Shown in pieces: positions 10,891 to 22,944 of a DNA stretch of 64,000 nt (its first letter is position 1; the number at the start of each line of letters is the position of its first letter). Both the position numbers and the translations under genes were made by a program. The notes under the pieces were generated by a model that saw only the letters and a list, made by a program, of their open reading frames with translations, had not been told where the DNA came from and did no database searches. Origin of the DNA: Charina bottae (lineage: Eukaryota; Chordata; Lepidosauria; Squamata; Charinaidae). The stretch covers positions 67,409,963 to 67,473,962 of the forward strand of contig JALMGJ010000005.1 of the NCBI GenBank assembly GCA_023362775.1, in the 5' to 3' direction.

Positions 10891-12098
10891 ACTACAAATC
10901 TAATAGAACCATACAGAAAGTACATTTTAGCAAAAAGGAGACATCTCCAAAGATGAGCCAACGTGAGTATATAAAGGAAAAACTGCAGCATATCATAAGC
11001 TACAGTTTAAGTAAATTTAAGCACGTTCATAGAAAGTTTTCCTTTATCTTCCCCTCCCCAGCAATTATGTCCCACAAATTTTGAACAATATCAGATTGTT
11101 GGATTATTAGGGGATTGACCTAAATATTTTCTTACTACCTGCCATCCTACATTGTTCAGAAGGGCCTTCAGACAGGCTTTTCATGGATTTTAGGTTTTCA
11201 GGGAGGGACAGGAAAATACTTCCATGTATTTCCTCCAATTAACTAATGTTAGAATCCAAACCCATGGGCAGTAGATATCTAATGGAAGCAATGATAATGT
11301 CACATATGTCATTACATAAATGCACAAGTGATGCGAATTATATAATTTGCATCAGTCACAACATTAAACAAATGATGTAGAGTATGTAATTTGAGTCATT
11401 TGCATGATGATGTCATGATGCACGATGTACCTTGCCTTCTTTGCCCTTCACCCCCTCATGGATGTTCATGCCTATAAGTTCAAGCTGATACATCCGTCAA
11501 GCCACTTATGTTATTAATTATATTACATTTAGATTCACACCTGTTTATTTACTGAGTCAGAAAGAATCTCTCATTTTTCCATGCTATCTGCTAGCACTGT
11601 AGATCCACTATATATCCTCTACAGTAATGTATCTATCCTTGCCTGTCAAATCTATAATCCTCAATGGATGAATAAAAAAACAACAGAACACTTGACTTTA
11701 TCACTGATATTCTACACTGTGCTGGTTTTACTTATTCCTCTTGTCCAGAACTTTCAATCTCCAAGTGAAATTCATAAAAAATGAGCATCTTACTCTCTTG
11801 GTAGTTATGGCTCTCTCCTTTATTTGCCCTCTTGGATGTTTGCCATCATTTTCAGGAGTAGTTAAAATAGTAAGGCAATCATTCCCAAAGACAATGATGC
11901 CCAGATTATGTGCCAGAATTCACTAGTGCTTAAGGTGTCTTATAAAGTATACGCTGAAAACTAAGCCACCTTTATGCATACATATTTCCAATACAATTGT
12001 GTGCAGAGCAGGATGATTTTCTAAATCATTTTTGCTACACCTCAGTCTCTCAATATTCAGATGGCCTTAAAGTAGGTATAAGAAAGCATCATGACTCC
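10891..12098. other. Unique AT-rich sequence
   Basis: No recognisable gene or repeat; CpG-poor intron-like sequence. Confidence 0.4.
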
Positions 12099-12106
12099 CT
12101 AATAAG

Positions 12107-12467
12107 TAGGCTGACCATATTTCAGGATGTCAAAATGGGACGGGGTCTTATGTAATATTCTGTATTCATGAAAAAGACAGGGGTCCCTGCCCCCCGGTCC
12201 ATGCGATTGGCTCCCACCTGCAAACCCCACCCCCGGTCCACGCGATTGGATCCTGCCTGCAAACCCTGTCCCCTGGTCCACACGATTGTCTCCTGCCTGC
12301 AAATCCCGCCCCCACTCCGCGCTCCAGCTCGGATCCTCCTTCCGCGCCATTCCCGCCAGGTTTGAAAAATGGGACAAAATTGAGATTTTTATGAAAACGA
12401 TGGGACGGTCGAAAAATGCTTTAAAAATGGGACTGTCCCGTTCAAAACGGGACGTATGGTCAGCCTA
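12107..12467. mobile_element. hAT MITE (family 1), 361 bp
   Basis: Terminal inverted repeats TAGGCTGACCATA...TATGGTCAGCCTA are flanked by an exact 8-bp TSD CTAATAAG (12099-12106 and 12468-12475), the hallmark of hAT elements. The interior carries several tandem units containing GCGATTGG and CCTGCAAACCC, and repeated GGGAC/GTCCC motifs near one end. It is related to the larger element at 13864-15848. Confidence 0.9.
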
Positions 12468-12475
12468 CTAATAAG

Positions 12476-13500
12476 TCTTTCTTGTTCCTGACAAGTTGCT
12501 CAAAGGGCACACTGAGCAGGACAGCAAAGAAAGGACCAATTCATTCTTCAAAATCTAAAGCATATAGAAAGCTCTCACTGTACCAGGGCAAGTTCATTCC
12601 CTCCTTACTATGTCCCTTCCTGAAGGGATTAGTCTGAGGTTAAGAGCCTAGAACTTCTAAGCATTCCTTCTGATAGCGTAATTTTATGCATTCACAAATT
12701 AAGTAGGAATCATTTCCTGATTCAGAGGGCCGATTTGTTGGTTAGTGCAATTTTTTATAGCCTGGATCCTAAAGGTCCCAACTTCTCTGATTCAATGGGC
12801 CCTGATTTTGTGGACCTGAGATACAGCATAGACTGAAGCAAGATGCTGGGGGCTAGCATGGTTTAGTACCTCTGTCTCCAATGTTGCTGGACTTACAATT
12901 TCAAGCAGCATCTTCTTGTCCAAACTAGAACCTGAATGTAGGAAATGTAATCACAGTGGATTCCTTGAGTAAAGATATCTACAGCTGGCAGATGGAAGAA
13001 ACAGAATCCAAAAATATCATCATGTCCCAAAAAGCATAACAAATCCCTGATCAAAAGGGAAGCTCATACACGTAGAAGAAAGAAATATTAACTAGATTAC
13101 ACTGTGGTTGATGGAAATATGCAATCATATATTTATGCAGAAATATTGAAAATCCAAAAAGGTTCACAAACTTTTAAGCACCACTGTATATTTGGGACCA
13201 TAACTCTCTAGAGTTTGGAGGGACTAGATTTTGGGAAAATAGCTACACATTTATTTTAATGGTTTAAGATTATCCTAAGGCTTAAGCAATTACTTTATTC
13301 TGTTTCTCTCCTTTAAAAAAAAGGGATAAACAATCACATCACCAAGTATCACAAGTTTGCCAATTAATGTAATTAGTACAATTCCTAGAAACTTCAACAG
13401 CCCCGTAATGAAATTTGGGAGCCACCTGGAGTCACAGGCGACTTGTTGCTGGTTTAGCATTGCTAAATAACTGAGAAACATCACACACGTCTTTCACAAG
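12476..13500. other. Unique sequence with one Tc1 end
   Basis: Mostly unrecognised. 13125-13190 is a second copy of the Tc1-type end seen at 10726-10790 (TATTTATGCAGAAATATTGA, then GGTTCACAAACTTTTAAGCA and CCACTGTA). Confidence 0.5.
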
Positions 13501-13735
13501 GCATTAAAAACCTGGTCTTTGCCATCAAGCCTGGGGCCCTGATAGTATGGGTGAGCCCGTTTCTTGGTCGTGGTTATGTTAAATGAGTGTTCTTGGCTGC
13601 TATGCTATTTTATGTTATTTCTGTTGTTTTTAATTTTGGGTGTTTTTACTATGTTTTTATTCTGGTTTTAACAGGGAGTCATGCATATGAGATGGGTGGC
13701 CATATAAATTTATTAAATAAATAAATAAATCTCTT
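13500..13735 (+). repeat. L2/CR1-type LINE 3' end
   Basis: It starts with the end of the coding region (KALKTWSLP-like, near 13502) and ends with GGTGGCCATATAAAT and AATAAATAAATAAAT. This is the typical L2-group 3' end; no TSD found. Confidence 0.6.
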
Positions 13736-13863
13736 TGGTCAACCTGGGAGTTGTTTCCCATGTAAAGCTGCTACTTGTTGCACATGACTAAGGCAGGTTT
13801 GGGGCTTTCATACTGAAAAGAGATTCCATGCATCACACTCAGTCCATCTCAATGGGTCTTTCT

Positions 13864-15848
13864 TAGGCTGACAATACGTCCCGTTTTGAACGGGACTGTC
13901 CCGTTATTTCACCATTTCTGGAGCGTCCCGTCATTATAGTAAAATTCTCAATGTTGTCCCGTTTTTGAAAGTTCCCCGGCACGACTTTCTTACCTCAAGG
14001 AAATATGGTCAGCCTACTGGAAGGAGAACCGCGAGACTGATGAGGCGTGAGGCTGAAGAGAGAGAAGGGGGCGCAGGCGCGAACGTGAGCCCAAAGCTAC
14101 TGCCGGCCTCCCCATCCTGAAGCTGAGCAGCAGCGTCCCTCCTGCGCGCTCACCGCTCCAACGGACTTAGCGGTCCCGGTATATCCTCCCCGGCTGCGAA
14201 GATGGTTGTTTTAAAACACCCATCAACTGTGGAAATGTATGTGCCAAAATAACAGGGAGAAAGAACCTGACTGCTCCGGAGATTGTAGGTATGACTCGGA
14301 AGGGAGAGGCGAGAGAAAATTAGGTGCCCGAGGTGATTCTTTAAAAGCGTGTCAGCCAAATTTCCTTCGAGTGGAGCTGGTAAATTAATGAATCCCAAAG
14401 GCAGGAGAAGGAAAGAGAAAGGAGGGTGGATTGAATCGGCAGGGGGATGAATGCGAGCAGCCGATGGGGAACTGGGAAGCTTCAAGGGGGATGTTTATTG
14501 AGGAAAAAACAAAGCCTGAGGGAACCAGGAAATGAAGATGAGAGGTTGGAAGGAAAAGAGGCCAGAAAAAAAAGGGGGTTGTAAGAAAGGGAGGGGGAGT
14601 TGAAGGTAGGAACTTGGCTTATTTAGTTTGAAGAGAGTTGAGAAGTGAACCTAGGATTGGTGGGGCGAAGAACCTGGATTAGCGATAATGAAGAAAAGAA
14701 AGGTAGCACCAGCCTGAAGTTCTTTAAAGCATTGCCTTCTTTCCCCAAGATCGTGGGACTATCCTCTGCAGCTGCAGTGCAAACCCAGGAAAAGGCACAT
14801 TTGGTTTGAGGAGCTGCAGGCAGATCCTACGTGCTTTGAAACACCTTTTTCCATTTGAATTTAAGTGCTGCATAGCCTTAATATCTTGTAGGATGAGGAG
14901 CCTTCATGAGAAATACAGTGTGATTCACACATTGTGCTAATCCATAATATGATTTGATTTTTGATTTTTAAGGTGTTTTGTGAATCTAGCAAATTTAGGT
15001 TTATTCAGTAAACTGTGTTTAAGCAGGATATAATTTTAGAAGCTATCAACAAAGTTATTAATACTAAGCCATGATTTGTTGAATAAGACACTGTTGGTCA
15101 GATTCACACCACACATTAAGAGATGAACCATGAATTAGTGTCATGCTAAGCCAATCTATACTACAATCTGAGCATGAAACGCAAATATTTTTTCTTTTGC
15201 TTCCATTGAATCCAAGTGATTTATAAAAGATGCTATCTTACTACAGTAGTTGGGTTTACTGAATTGGTTATTACTGGAATCCAATCACCTGATTATGTGC
15301 CATCAAGTGTGCTGTCAACTGTTTACCAATTTATATTGAATGTTTTGCAGTGAAAGTATACAAATACTTCCATATATACAGAGTTAGAGTTGAAGAACTG
15401 AAAAACTTTTGTGACTTTGCAGGAAACAATTACACTAAATTGTCAGAGCATGGAAATACAAGATTTTGGTCCTTGGGTCCATCAATTGACAGAATTTTAA
15501 GCATGTTTGATGGGCTTACTTCTTATTTTCTTTCTCAAGAAAAATGCCCTGTTATGTTGCGAAAATGGTTTGAAGATATCTGTTTGAAATTGTGGTTGTC
15601 ATTTGCAAGAGATCAAGTGCAAGGTTGTCATTTGCAAGAGATTAATAGTACCAGCCTCAGATAATTCCATAATGGATTAGGGACCATTTCCACAGACCGG
15701 GGGGCGGGGTTTGCAGGCGGGAGCCAATCGCGCAGACCGGAGGTGGGGACCCCTGTCTTTTTCATGAATACGGAATATTACATAAGACACTGTCCCGTTT
15801 TGCCATCCCAATGTCCCATTTTTGTCTCAAGGAAATATGGTCAGCCTA
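13864..15848. mobile_element. hAT element (family 1), ~2 kb, defective
   Basis: Ends TAGGCTGAC...GTCAGCCTA are flanked by an exact 8-bp TSD GTCTTTCT (13856-13863 and 15849-15856). The interior has a CpG-rich part at about 14025-14180, a long AT-rich part, a transposase remnant near 15350-15664, and a terminal part matching the 361-bp MITE at 12107-12467. Most of the transposase is missing. The first 154 bp (13864-14017) are themselves bounded by the same terminal repeats. Confidence 0.9.
15350..15664 (+). pseudogene. hAT transposase remnant
   Basis: The open frame contains RVEELKNFCDFAG, a TRFWSLGPSIDRIL segment and a YFLSQEKCP segment, the order seen in the middle of hAT transposases of the DUF4371 type (TRW-L...RIL...YF). 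About 100 residues remain out of roughly 600 in a full transposase. The frame starts without an ATG and runs out in unrelated sequence, so it is not a functional gene. Confidence 0.75.
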
Positions 15849-15856
15849 GTCTTTCT

Positions 15857-17344
15857 GGAGATATTATACGTACCTACGACAACCCCATTCTTCAATTATG
15901 CAATGGGGATTTAATATAAACAATATACAATTCCACTATATTTTCAAAACAGCCAAGGAAATACCCAGCAAGGATGTACACAAATTACCATTTGCCTGTA
16001 GCTATAGTGTGAACAAACAAAGCTGTCAAAGCAATATAACAAAATGTAAAAACAATGATGATTGGCATGTCATGGTTTATCTGGGGGAAGAGGAAAATAT
16101 AACCATATTGCTCTGCACCTTTCTGTATGCTTACAGAATTTAAACAATCAGTGTTACTATTTAAACAATCAGTGTCGATCTGTCCTATGATATTTAATAA
16201 TTTCATTTCTTGGAAGGTTTTTATTTATATTACCAACTTTTTCATCACTGTTTCCTGTAACCATTTTTTTTTTGTCTGTTTTTATGCTTAGCCTGTAGTG
16301 ACAACATAAACAGAAGCCTCAGTTTTCAGGCTGTATTCATCATCACTTAACAGTGCAGTGATGTATAAAAGCAAATAGGTCAAGGGCATGTCCTCAGGTT
16401 TTTAACAAGCTCCTGAGGATTACATAATGTTCTTGACAAAATGCATCTGAAACTAGCTAATGAGAATTAAAGAACAGCTAAACATATTAAATGTCATAGT
16501 TCAAAGATTTATAGTGGTTACCGAATAATAGTGGTCCACTGTATCTGAACTAGGCAATAATCTTGAACTACAAAATAATAGTGATTAACTTGGTTTGAAT
16601 ATATTTGTAACCTCTGAGTTTATTCACTGTTTGACTTATGGAGAAGAAAAATAAATTTTCTAATCAGTGCTGGGTCATAATGAAAATACATATTCACATA
16701 TATTCAAGACAAATAGCACCTTCAGTCACCTTTTTTTAAGCTATGTTTCCTCTCATGATCGAGAGAAAATGAGCATATATGTGCATCATTTACTAAAATA
16801 TGGCACCCCGTGGGTACGAAGCTTTAGCTGGAGATAGAACTTTTCTGTTACTGAGCCAAATCTTCTCATTAGGGAGCCAGGATTATACTGTATTATTGTG
16901 TGTGCATGTACATGTGACTTCATAAAACAAAATTTCTTGATAAACCCCTGAGATCCTGAGTTGGCTTGTTATTTTTCAAATCAATCTCAATAGCACATTT
17001 AAAACATCCATGGCCAGAAACAAAAAAACAGGAACAAAGAATTCTAACTTTGCCCCAGTAGTATGAACTCCTACCTGTATCAACAATTTTCAAGAAGGCT
17101 GAACCATGATTTCCTACATTTTCAGAATAAAGATGACGCAGAAAAGCAGAAATGCAAGCTGCCCACCATCTGTGATTTGGCAATTGCAAAAAGATAAACA
17201 AATTATATTAACTGCACACATCTAAACAAGCAGATTACTTCCTATCCTCACTATCCACTTCCCAGGATGGCCCTAAACCATAGACGTCCTTCAGATACAT
17301 ATTTTCAGGGTTTATGTCATCTTACATTCTAAGGTGATTGAGCA
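15857..17344. other. Unique AT-rich sequence
   Basis: No recognisable gene or repeat. Short open frames on either strand lack family features. Confidence 0.4.
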
Positions 17345-17357
17345 CGTTAGTACACAA

Positions 17358-18197
17358 TCTGTAGCTTGAATCATGTCAACTGGATTTCTATTTTCTCAGT
17401 GGAAACGTTTCGCTCCTTATCCAAGGAGCTTCTTCAGTCTGAGCAAAGTTAGTAAGGGAATCCTTAAATATGTTACTAGGTGGCTGTGTGACCTTACACC
17501 TGGGGCTAGGTCATGGTTATTTTGAGATGTTATTTCTAAGTCCCTTTATCATCTAAAGGAGGATCGTTAAGATCACCATGCTGCTGTTGAGCTTGCGAAA
17601 TGGTCTTAATCTTCCTAGGCACAGAAGACAAAGCAGGGAGGAAAATAGGGGAAAGATTGTGCCTGAGGCCCCCACCTCTATTCAAGGAAGGATTTTCCAA
17701 GTTGGCATAAATGGATTCCTTGACCCCTCTCTCAAACCACCTATCTTCTCTGTCTAAAATGTGAACAGACAGAGAAGATAGGTGGTTTGATAGAGGGGTC
17801 AAGGAATCCATTTATGCCAACTTGGAAAATCCTTCCTTGAATAGAGGTGGGGGCCTCAGGCACAATCTTTCCCCTATTTTCCTCCCTGCTTTGTCTTCTG
17901 TGCCTAGGAAGATTAAGACCATTTCACAAGCTCAACAGCAGCATGGTGATCTTAACGATCCTCCTTTAGATGATAAAAGGACTTAAAATAACATCTCAAT
18001 ATAACCATGACCTAGCCCCAGGTGTAAGGTCACACAGCCACCTAGTAACATATTTAAGGATTCCCTTACTAACTTTGCTCAGACTGAAGAAGCTCCTTGG
18101 ATAAGGAGCGAAACGTTTCCACTGAGAAAATAGAAATCCAGTTGACATGATTCAAGCTACAGACAATTCCACCTGGATGACTGAGAACCTTCATAGT
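17358..18197. mobile_element. Inverted PLE dimer (snap-back), 840 bp, 13-bp TSD
   Basis: One exact TSD, CGTTAGTACACAA (17345-17357 and 18198-18210), encloses two copies of the same PLE 3' region in opposite orientation: a minus copy from 17358 to about 17766 and a plus copy from about 17767 to 18197. The arms meet at a loop of about 11 bp (AAAATGTGAAC, 17756-17766) between CTTCTCTGTCT and AGACAGAGAAG. Each arm holds the C-terminal coding end (SIYANLENPSLNRGGG) and the 3' UTR with a hammerhead-like motif. The arms are almost identical. Confidence 0.92.
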
Positions 18198-18210
18198 CGT
18201 TAGTACACAA

Positions 18211-19321
18211 TGGAATTTAATAAACACACTTTCACATTAACATTGCACTCTGCATAGCAAATTGAAAAGGGTGAGTCAGTAAATTGTTATATATGTAATG
18301 CACATTTCATGGTAATGCTCTAATTCAGAGCTGAGCTGTATGTAGATAATTGAGTCTGAAGCAACAAGAGCATCTACTGAAAACAGCTAAAAGGTTGAAC
18401 TGATTCAGACATCTAATGAACTTTTATTATAAGGGAAAGCTCTCAGAGAGATTTCAGTGTTGTTCAGTTGTCATGGTAGTGATTTGTGGGTGTGAGCAAT
18501 ATGTGCTGGTACTAAGTGTGAAACTTTTGTAACACATTTGCCACACAGTGCTTCGAAAGTGTTCATGCTAAATAGTGAAGAAACTGTACTTGCAGGGAAA
18601 AAAACCTGTCCGATTTCTAACTTTAAAAAATGTTCCACAGAATCTACAGAGTTCAACACATTTGGACTGCTACATGGCACTGCTTAATACCTTTTCCCTC
18701 CACAGAGAATTTCATCATGTTGATGTCATCCAACTTTCTTTTTCTCTTTCAACTGAGAACAAGGTGGCTATGGAAATCCTAAAATTGTCTGGATGCTGTG
18801 ACCAACTGGATGCAAGCAAACAAGCTAAAACTCAGTTTATACAAGATGGAAGATAAACCAATCCAGGTTTACGTGACCATGCATAAACCCGGATTCCCAA
18901 AATACATCCAGTTTTCCACCATTCTCTCGTGGTCCTAGAACATCCTTTCTGCCCTGTTACAATTCCCATCTCAGGGGGAAAAATTTGAAGGGGAATATAT
19001 TTGAACCCTTGGCAGAGAAGGAGCAGACTGGAATATTTCAATATGGACTATTCATTGGAAGGGCTACCCTAACACTGGGAGGAAGCAGATTACATTCCTG
19101 TATGTCTCCATTTGCAATACCCTCACAAGCCCAAGACACCTGACTAGGTGTTCAGTTACATTTTGGTACCTGCTTATAGTTCTGATTCTAAGGGAGAGGA
19201 AGACATTTGTATAATTAACAAAAAAAAGATAGAGACTGCTCCTCTTGAAGATGACAGGAGACATTCTGGGATGAGGGAGTTCCTGCCAAAGAAGTAGATG
19301 GTATGGAAATTACCCCTTACT
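18211..19321. other. Unique sequence
   Basis: No recognisable gene or repeat. Confidence 0.4.
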
Positions 19322-19333
19322 ATTTCCTGTGTC

Positions 19334-19833
19334 CATATTAAAAAGCAGAGACATCACCTTGCCGACAAAGGTCCGTATAGTTAAAGCTATGGTTTTTCCA
19401 GTAGTAATGTATGGCTGTGAGGGTTGGACCATAAGGAAGGCTGAGCACCGAAGAATTGATGCTTTCGAACAGTGGTGCTGGAGAAGACTCTTGAGAGTCC
19501 CTTGGACTGCAAGGAGGTCAAACCAGTCAATCCTAAAGGAAATCAACCCTGACTGCTCATTGGAAGGACAGATGCTGAAGCTGAAGCTCAAATACTTTGG
19601 CCACCTAATGCGAAGAGAGGACTCACTGGAAAAGCCCCGGATGCTGGGAAAGACTGAAGGCAAAAGGAGAAGGGGACGGCAGAGGATGAGATGGTTAGAT
19701 AGCATCACTGATGTAATGAATAGGAACTTGAGCAAACTCCGGGAGACAGTGGAGGACAGGAAGGTCTGGCGTGCTATGGTCCATGAGGTCACGAAGAGTC
19801 GGACACGACTAAACGACTGAACAACAACAACAA
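19334..19833 (+). mobile_element. BovB (RTE) LINE, 500-bp 3' fragment
   Basis: Flanked by a 12-bp TSD ATTTCCTGTGTC (19322-19333 and 19834-19845). It starts inside the RT thumb (SILKSRDITLPTKVRIVKA) and keeps an unbroken frame of about 160 codons to the natural stop after KSRTRLND, followed by the ACAACAACAACA tail. An intact frame without stops suggests a fairly recent insertion. Same family as 7107-7904 and 39477-41479. Confidence 0.92.
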
Positions 19834-19964
19834 ATTTCCTGTGTCAGAAGGAATAGAAAAGCCACTGATTCTATCAGTTCCAGCCAAAGAGAAAGAGAAA
19901 TAGAAATAGAAGGAGAGGCACCCTGCCATCCAGCTACCCAAAACCAGAAGGAGTGAGGGAGAAT

Positions 19965-19992
19965 CATCATCATCATCATCATCATCATCCCT
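19965..19992 (+). repeat. ATC microsatellite
   Basis: About nine perfect ATC/TCA units. Confidence 0.85.
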
Positions 19993-20109
19993 CCCTAGTT
20001 TAGAGGTCTCCTGACTCCAGAAAACTGGTCAGCTTACAGTTTAAAAAATAAGGAACAATAAAAGAAAATAAAAGATGATGTACATCCAGAAAAAGACATA
20101 CATAACATA

Positions 20110-21097
20110 CAAAAGAAAAACTGGTAGTGGGTCAACATTCACCCTTCCCCAAGGCCCGGGAGAGCACTGTCAGGATGGAGGTTGAGTCCGATGAGTTTGA
20201 TCTGGAAAAAGAGGGGCCAATAACAATAGAGGTGGGAAAGAATGGAGTTGGCGTGAAAACTGAATTAGATTCAGAGCAGCTGATTGGAGGTAGCCCAGAG
20301 GGAGACTCACCTCCACCTATTAGCACGCGAGAACGGAGGTGGGAAAGGCGGGCAGAGCAACGCGAGGCGCAATTGGTCTCCGCTCACAAATGATGTGAAA
20401 ATCAAAAGGATAAAAGGCGAGCGCAGCATGTGCCCACTGCCAGAGACAACCGTTCACATTCCGTACTGCATCCTGGAGTGAATTGCAATCCCGTCGCCGC
20501 ACCAGAATCCCCACTCGAATCTCGCCCTGCTTCCACGCCAGAGCCTTGCCTCGTGGCTCAGCCAAGCCTCGCGCCAGAATCTTGCCTCGTCCGCCCGCTG
20601 AGCTTCGTGCCGGAGCCTTGCCTTGTCACCCAGCTGCGCCTCGTGCCGGAGCCTTGCCTTGCCGCCGCACCCCGTTCCGTGCCAGAATCTTGCCCAGTAT
20701 CAGCATCCAACCTCGTGCCGGAATCTTGCCTTGCCCTTGCACCAAGCCTCGAGCCGGAACATCACCCTGCAGCTGCTGCACCAAGCCTCATGCCAAAGCC
20801 ATTCCTTGCTGCAGCGCCAGGCCTCACACCGGAGCCATTCCTCGCCACAGCGCCAAGCCCAGCATCGGAGCCGTTCTTTGTCGCATCGCCAAGCCTCATG
20901 CCGGGACCTTGCAACCCAGCCATGTGGTGGCTGCCCACATACACCTGAACCGGGAACGGATCGCCATAGGCCACCGGAACGTTTTGGGCACCTCGAGTTG
21001 CTTTTGGCTTTTCTAGATATATTCTGTGTGTTGTAATTTGTAAATAAAAGACTTATTCCACACCTTTCCTGCTTCGGGTCTTAGTTGGGACAGGACA
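20110..21097 (+). mobile_element. LTR-like block with minisatellite and poly(A) signal
   Basis: This GC-rich block differs sharply from its surroundings. A TATA-like GGATAAAAGG lies at 20409-20418. An array of units of roughly 40-50 bp (each with GCCTTGCC or TCTTGCC and GCCGGAG or GCCAGAA) fills about 20500-20920, then an AATAAA signal near 21045 and a CTTCGGGTC motif near 21073. TATA, R-like region, AATAAA and a downstream end in GGACA resemble an LTR U3-R-U5 layout. Frames 20127-20393 (acidic, KTELDSEQ) and 20430-20948 are open; I recognise no protein family. No matching second LTR or certain TSD was found. Confidence 0.45.
20500..20925 (+). repeat. Minisatellite encoding Pro/Glu/Pro repeats
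   Basis: Imperfect tandem units encode repeats of the form APSL-x-PEPCLA in the frame 20430-20948 (172 codons). All three forward frames stay open through most of the array, so openness reflects composition rather than proven coding. Confidence 0.75.
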
Positions 21098-21865
21098 AAC
21101 ATCCAGGTTTTTCAGAACATCATCAGACCAGAAGCACCTTTCATCTCCAGATACAGAGGAAGAGGGGGGTAAAAAGGGGGAGGGGAGGGTTTGGTATAAG
21201 AAATGAAATTGAAAAAGAAGGAACCAGCAGTTCCCAGGCCAGAGAGAATGGTTATGTCAGCACAGATCAGCTGCCTCCCAAGCCCATCAAGACAACAGCC
21301 AAGTATCTGTTGACTCAGAAAGAATAGAGGAAAAAGCCCAGAATTTAAACCTAAAGCACAGACCTAGGTACAGGCTTTGGCCTCAAAGCAAACCTTCCAG
21401 GTAGGTGAAGCTTTATTTTTATAATAAAGAGACTACCCTAGCAAGGTCATGTCTGACTTTTATAAAGTAAACCAATTCCGTAATAAGGAGATACATGCCT
21501 AGAGAGCTGAGGTTTACAACCAAGTCTTATATGAAGACTTTATTCACCATTATAAAGTACTGTAAAGCACAGTACTGTTTTAAAACAGGGACCCAACTGG
21601 GCACACTCTTGATCACTATTCCCTACTTCAGCAAAGCATGAAAGGATGCTACCAATATACTGAATCCATTTGCCATCAAACTGAGTGAAGCCAAGGCAAC
21701 TGGCCAGATGAAAATTCAAACTGCTGAGTTAGCCCTTCAAGACTTCAGCACATTCATTAGGCAAGGAATTCCTAACCTTTGGGGGGGGGGTGAGCAGATT
21801 AGGAATTTTTAGACCATGGCTTTCCAAAATAGATAAAACCAAGGGGGGAGAGATGTCCTTTCATA
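21098..21865. other. Unassigned sequence
   Basis: No confident family. It includes a small frame (21085-21327) rich in charged residues and a G run near 21781-21790. Possibly more of the LTR-like element to its left. Confidence 0.35.
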
Positions 21866-21883
21866 ATATGATTACTATAGTGG

Positions 21884-22926
21884 GAACTGGAAGGATTTAC
21901 ATGTCATTGGTTCACCTATATACAGTTGATGGAATGTTTTTAATTAGATAAAAAGAATTATAAATTTGTTAATGAAACAACTCAGTTTGAAATGGATCTT
22001 TGTATAAATGATGATCATGTTATTACTAATATGTATAAGATTTTGTTACAGATTAATATGGAAGATGAACATGTCAAGGATTGTATGATTAAATGGGCTA
22101 AGAAATTTGGATACAATATCATGTTGGACCAATGGGAGAATATGTGGATGAAAGGTTTGAAATGTATGCTGAATTATAACTTGAAAGAAAACTTTTATAA
22201 GATGATGTATCGCTGGTATTTAACTCCTGGTAAGTTGTCCAAAATGTATAATGGTGTAACTAATGTTTGTTGGACATGTTCACAGGGTGAAGGAACCTTT
22301 TACCATCTTTGGTGGACTTGTGAGAAGGCTAAAAAGTTCTGGGATCGAATATGTATTATTATTCAAAAGATTCTTAAAGTAACTATACAAAGAAAACCAC
22401 AACTTTTTCTTTTGGGATTGATGGAAAAGGAATTAGAGAAACAACATGGAGTTTTGATATTATATATGATTACGGCTGCAAGATTGTTATATGCACAACG
22501 ATGGAAAGATCCACAAATACCTATGGTTGAAGATTGGATTGTTGAATTAATGGACTTGGCTCAAATGGCTAAATTAATACCTTTAATAAGAGAGCACTCT
22601 GTTTCTGCATTTATATTAACTTGGCAACCACTTTTGGAATACTTGCTTGTAATAGGAAAAAAATGAGGTTTTGATTTTGGGTTTTAGAGATTAAATGGTT
22701 TGTTGTAATAGAAATAATGTTATTATGGGTTAATTAATTGTAAGAGATTAGATTTGTAAATTTACTTATATCTGTATCGGAGAAAGTCGGAAGTCGCTTT
22801 CCGTTTCTTTTCTTTCTATTGACACTTTATAGTTTGTTCTCTTTTCTTTAGTTCTGCTTTCTATCTATTCTGTAGTCTATTTTTGTATCTTAACTATATT
22901 TTGAAAATAAAAAAGTTTTTTAAAAC
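21884..22926 (+). mobile_element. L1 LINE, 5'-truncated, 1.04 kb, 18-bp TSD
   Basis: Exact TSD ATATGATTACTATAGTGG (21866-21883 and 22927-22944). It contains an uninterrupted 224-codon frame (21992-22666) that is the L1 ORF2 C-terminus: a YRWYLTPGKLSKMY segment, then the Cys/His cluster CWTCSQGEGTFYHLWWTC, then AARLLYAQRWK and TWQPLLEYL before the stop. The 3' UTR has GGAAGTCGCTTTCCG and ends GAAAATAAAAAAG. The long intact frame and perfect TSD point to a young insertion. Confidence 0.95.
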
Positions 22927-22944
22927 ATATGATTACTATAGTGG

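Noticed and set aside
19972..20000. Possible CRISPR-like array in ATC repeats
   Set aside because: Units are 3 bp with no spacers; it is a plain microsatellite in a vertebrate genome.
20483..21016. Second and third open frames through the minisatellite as separate proteins
   Set aside because: Three overlapping open frames in a tandem GC-rich array are expected from composition; at most one could be real, and none is supported by a known family.
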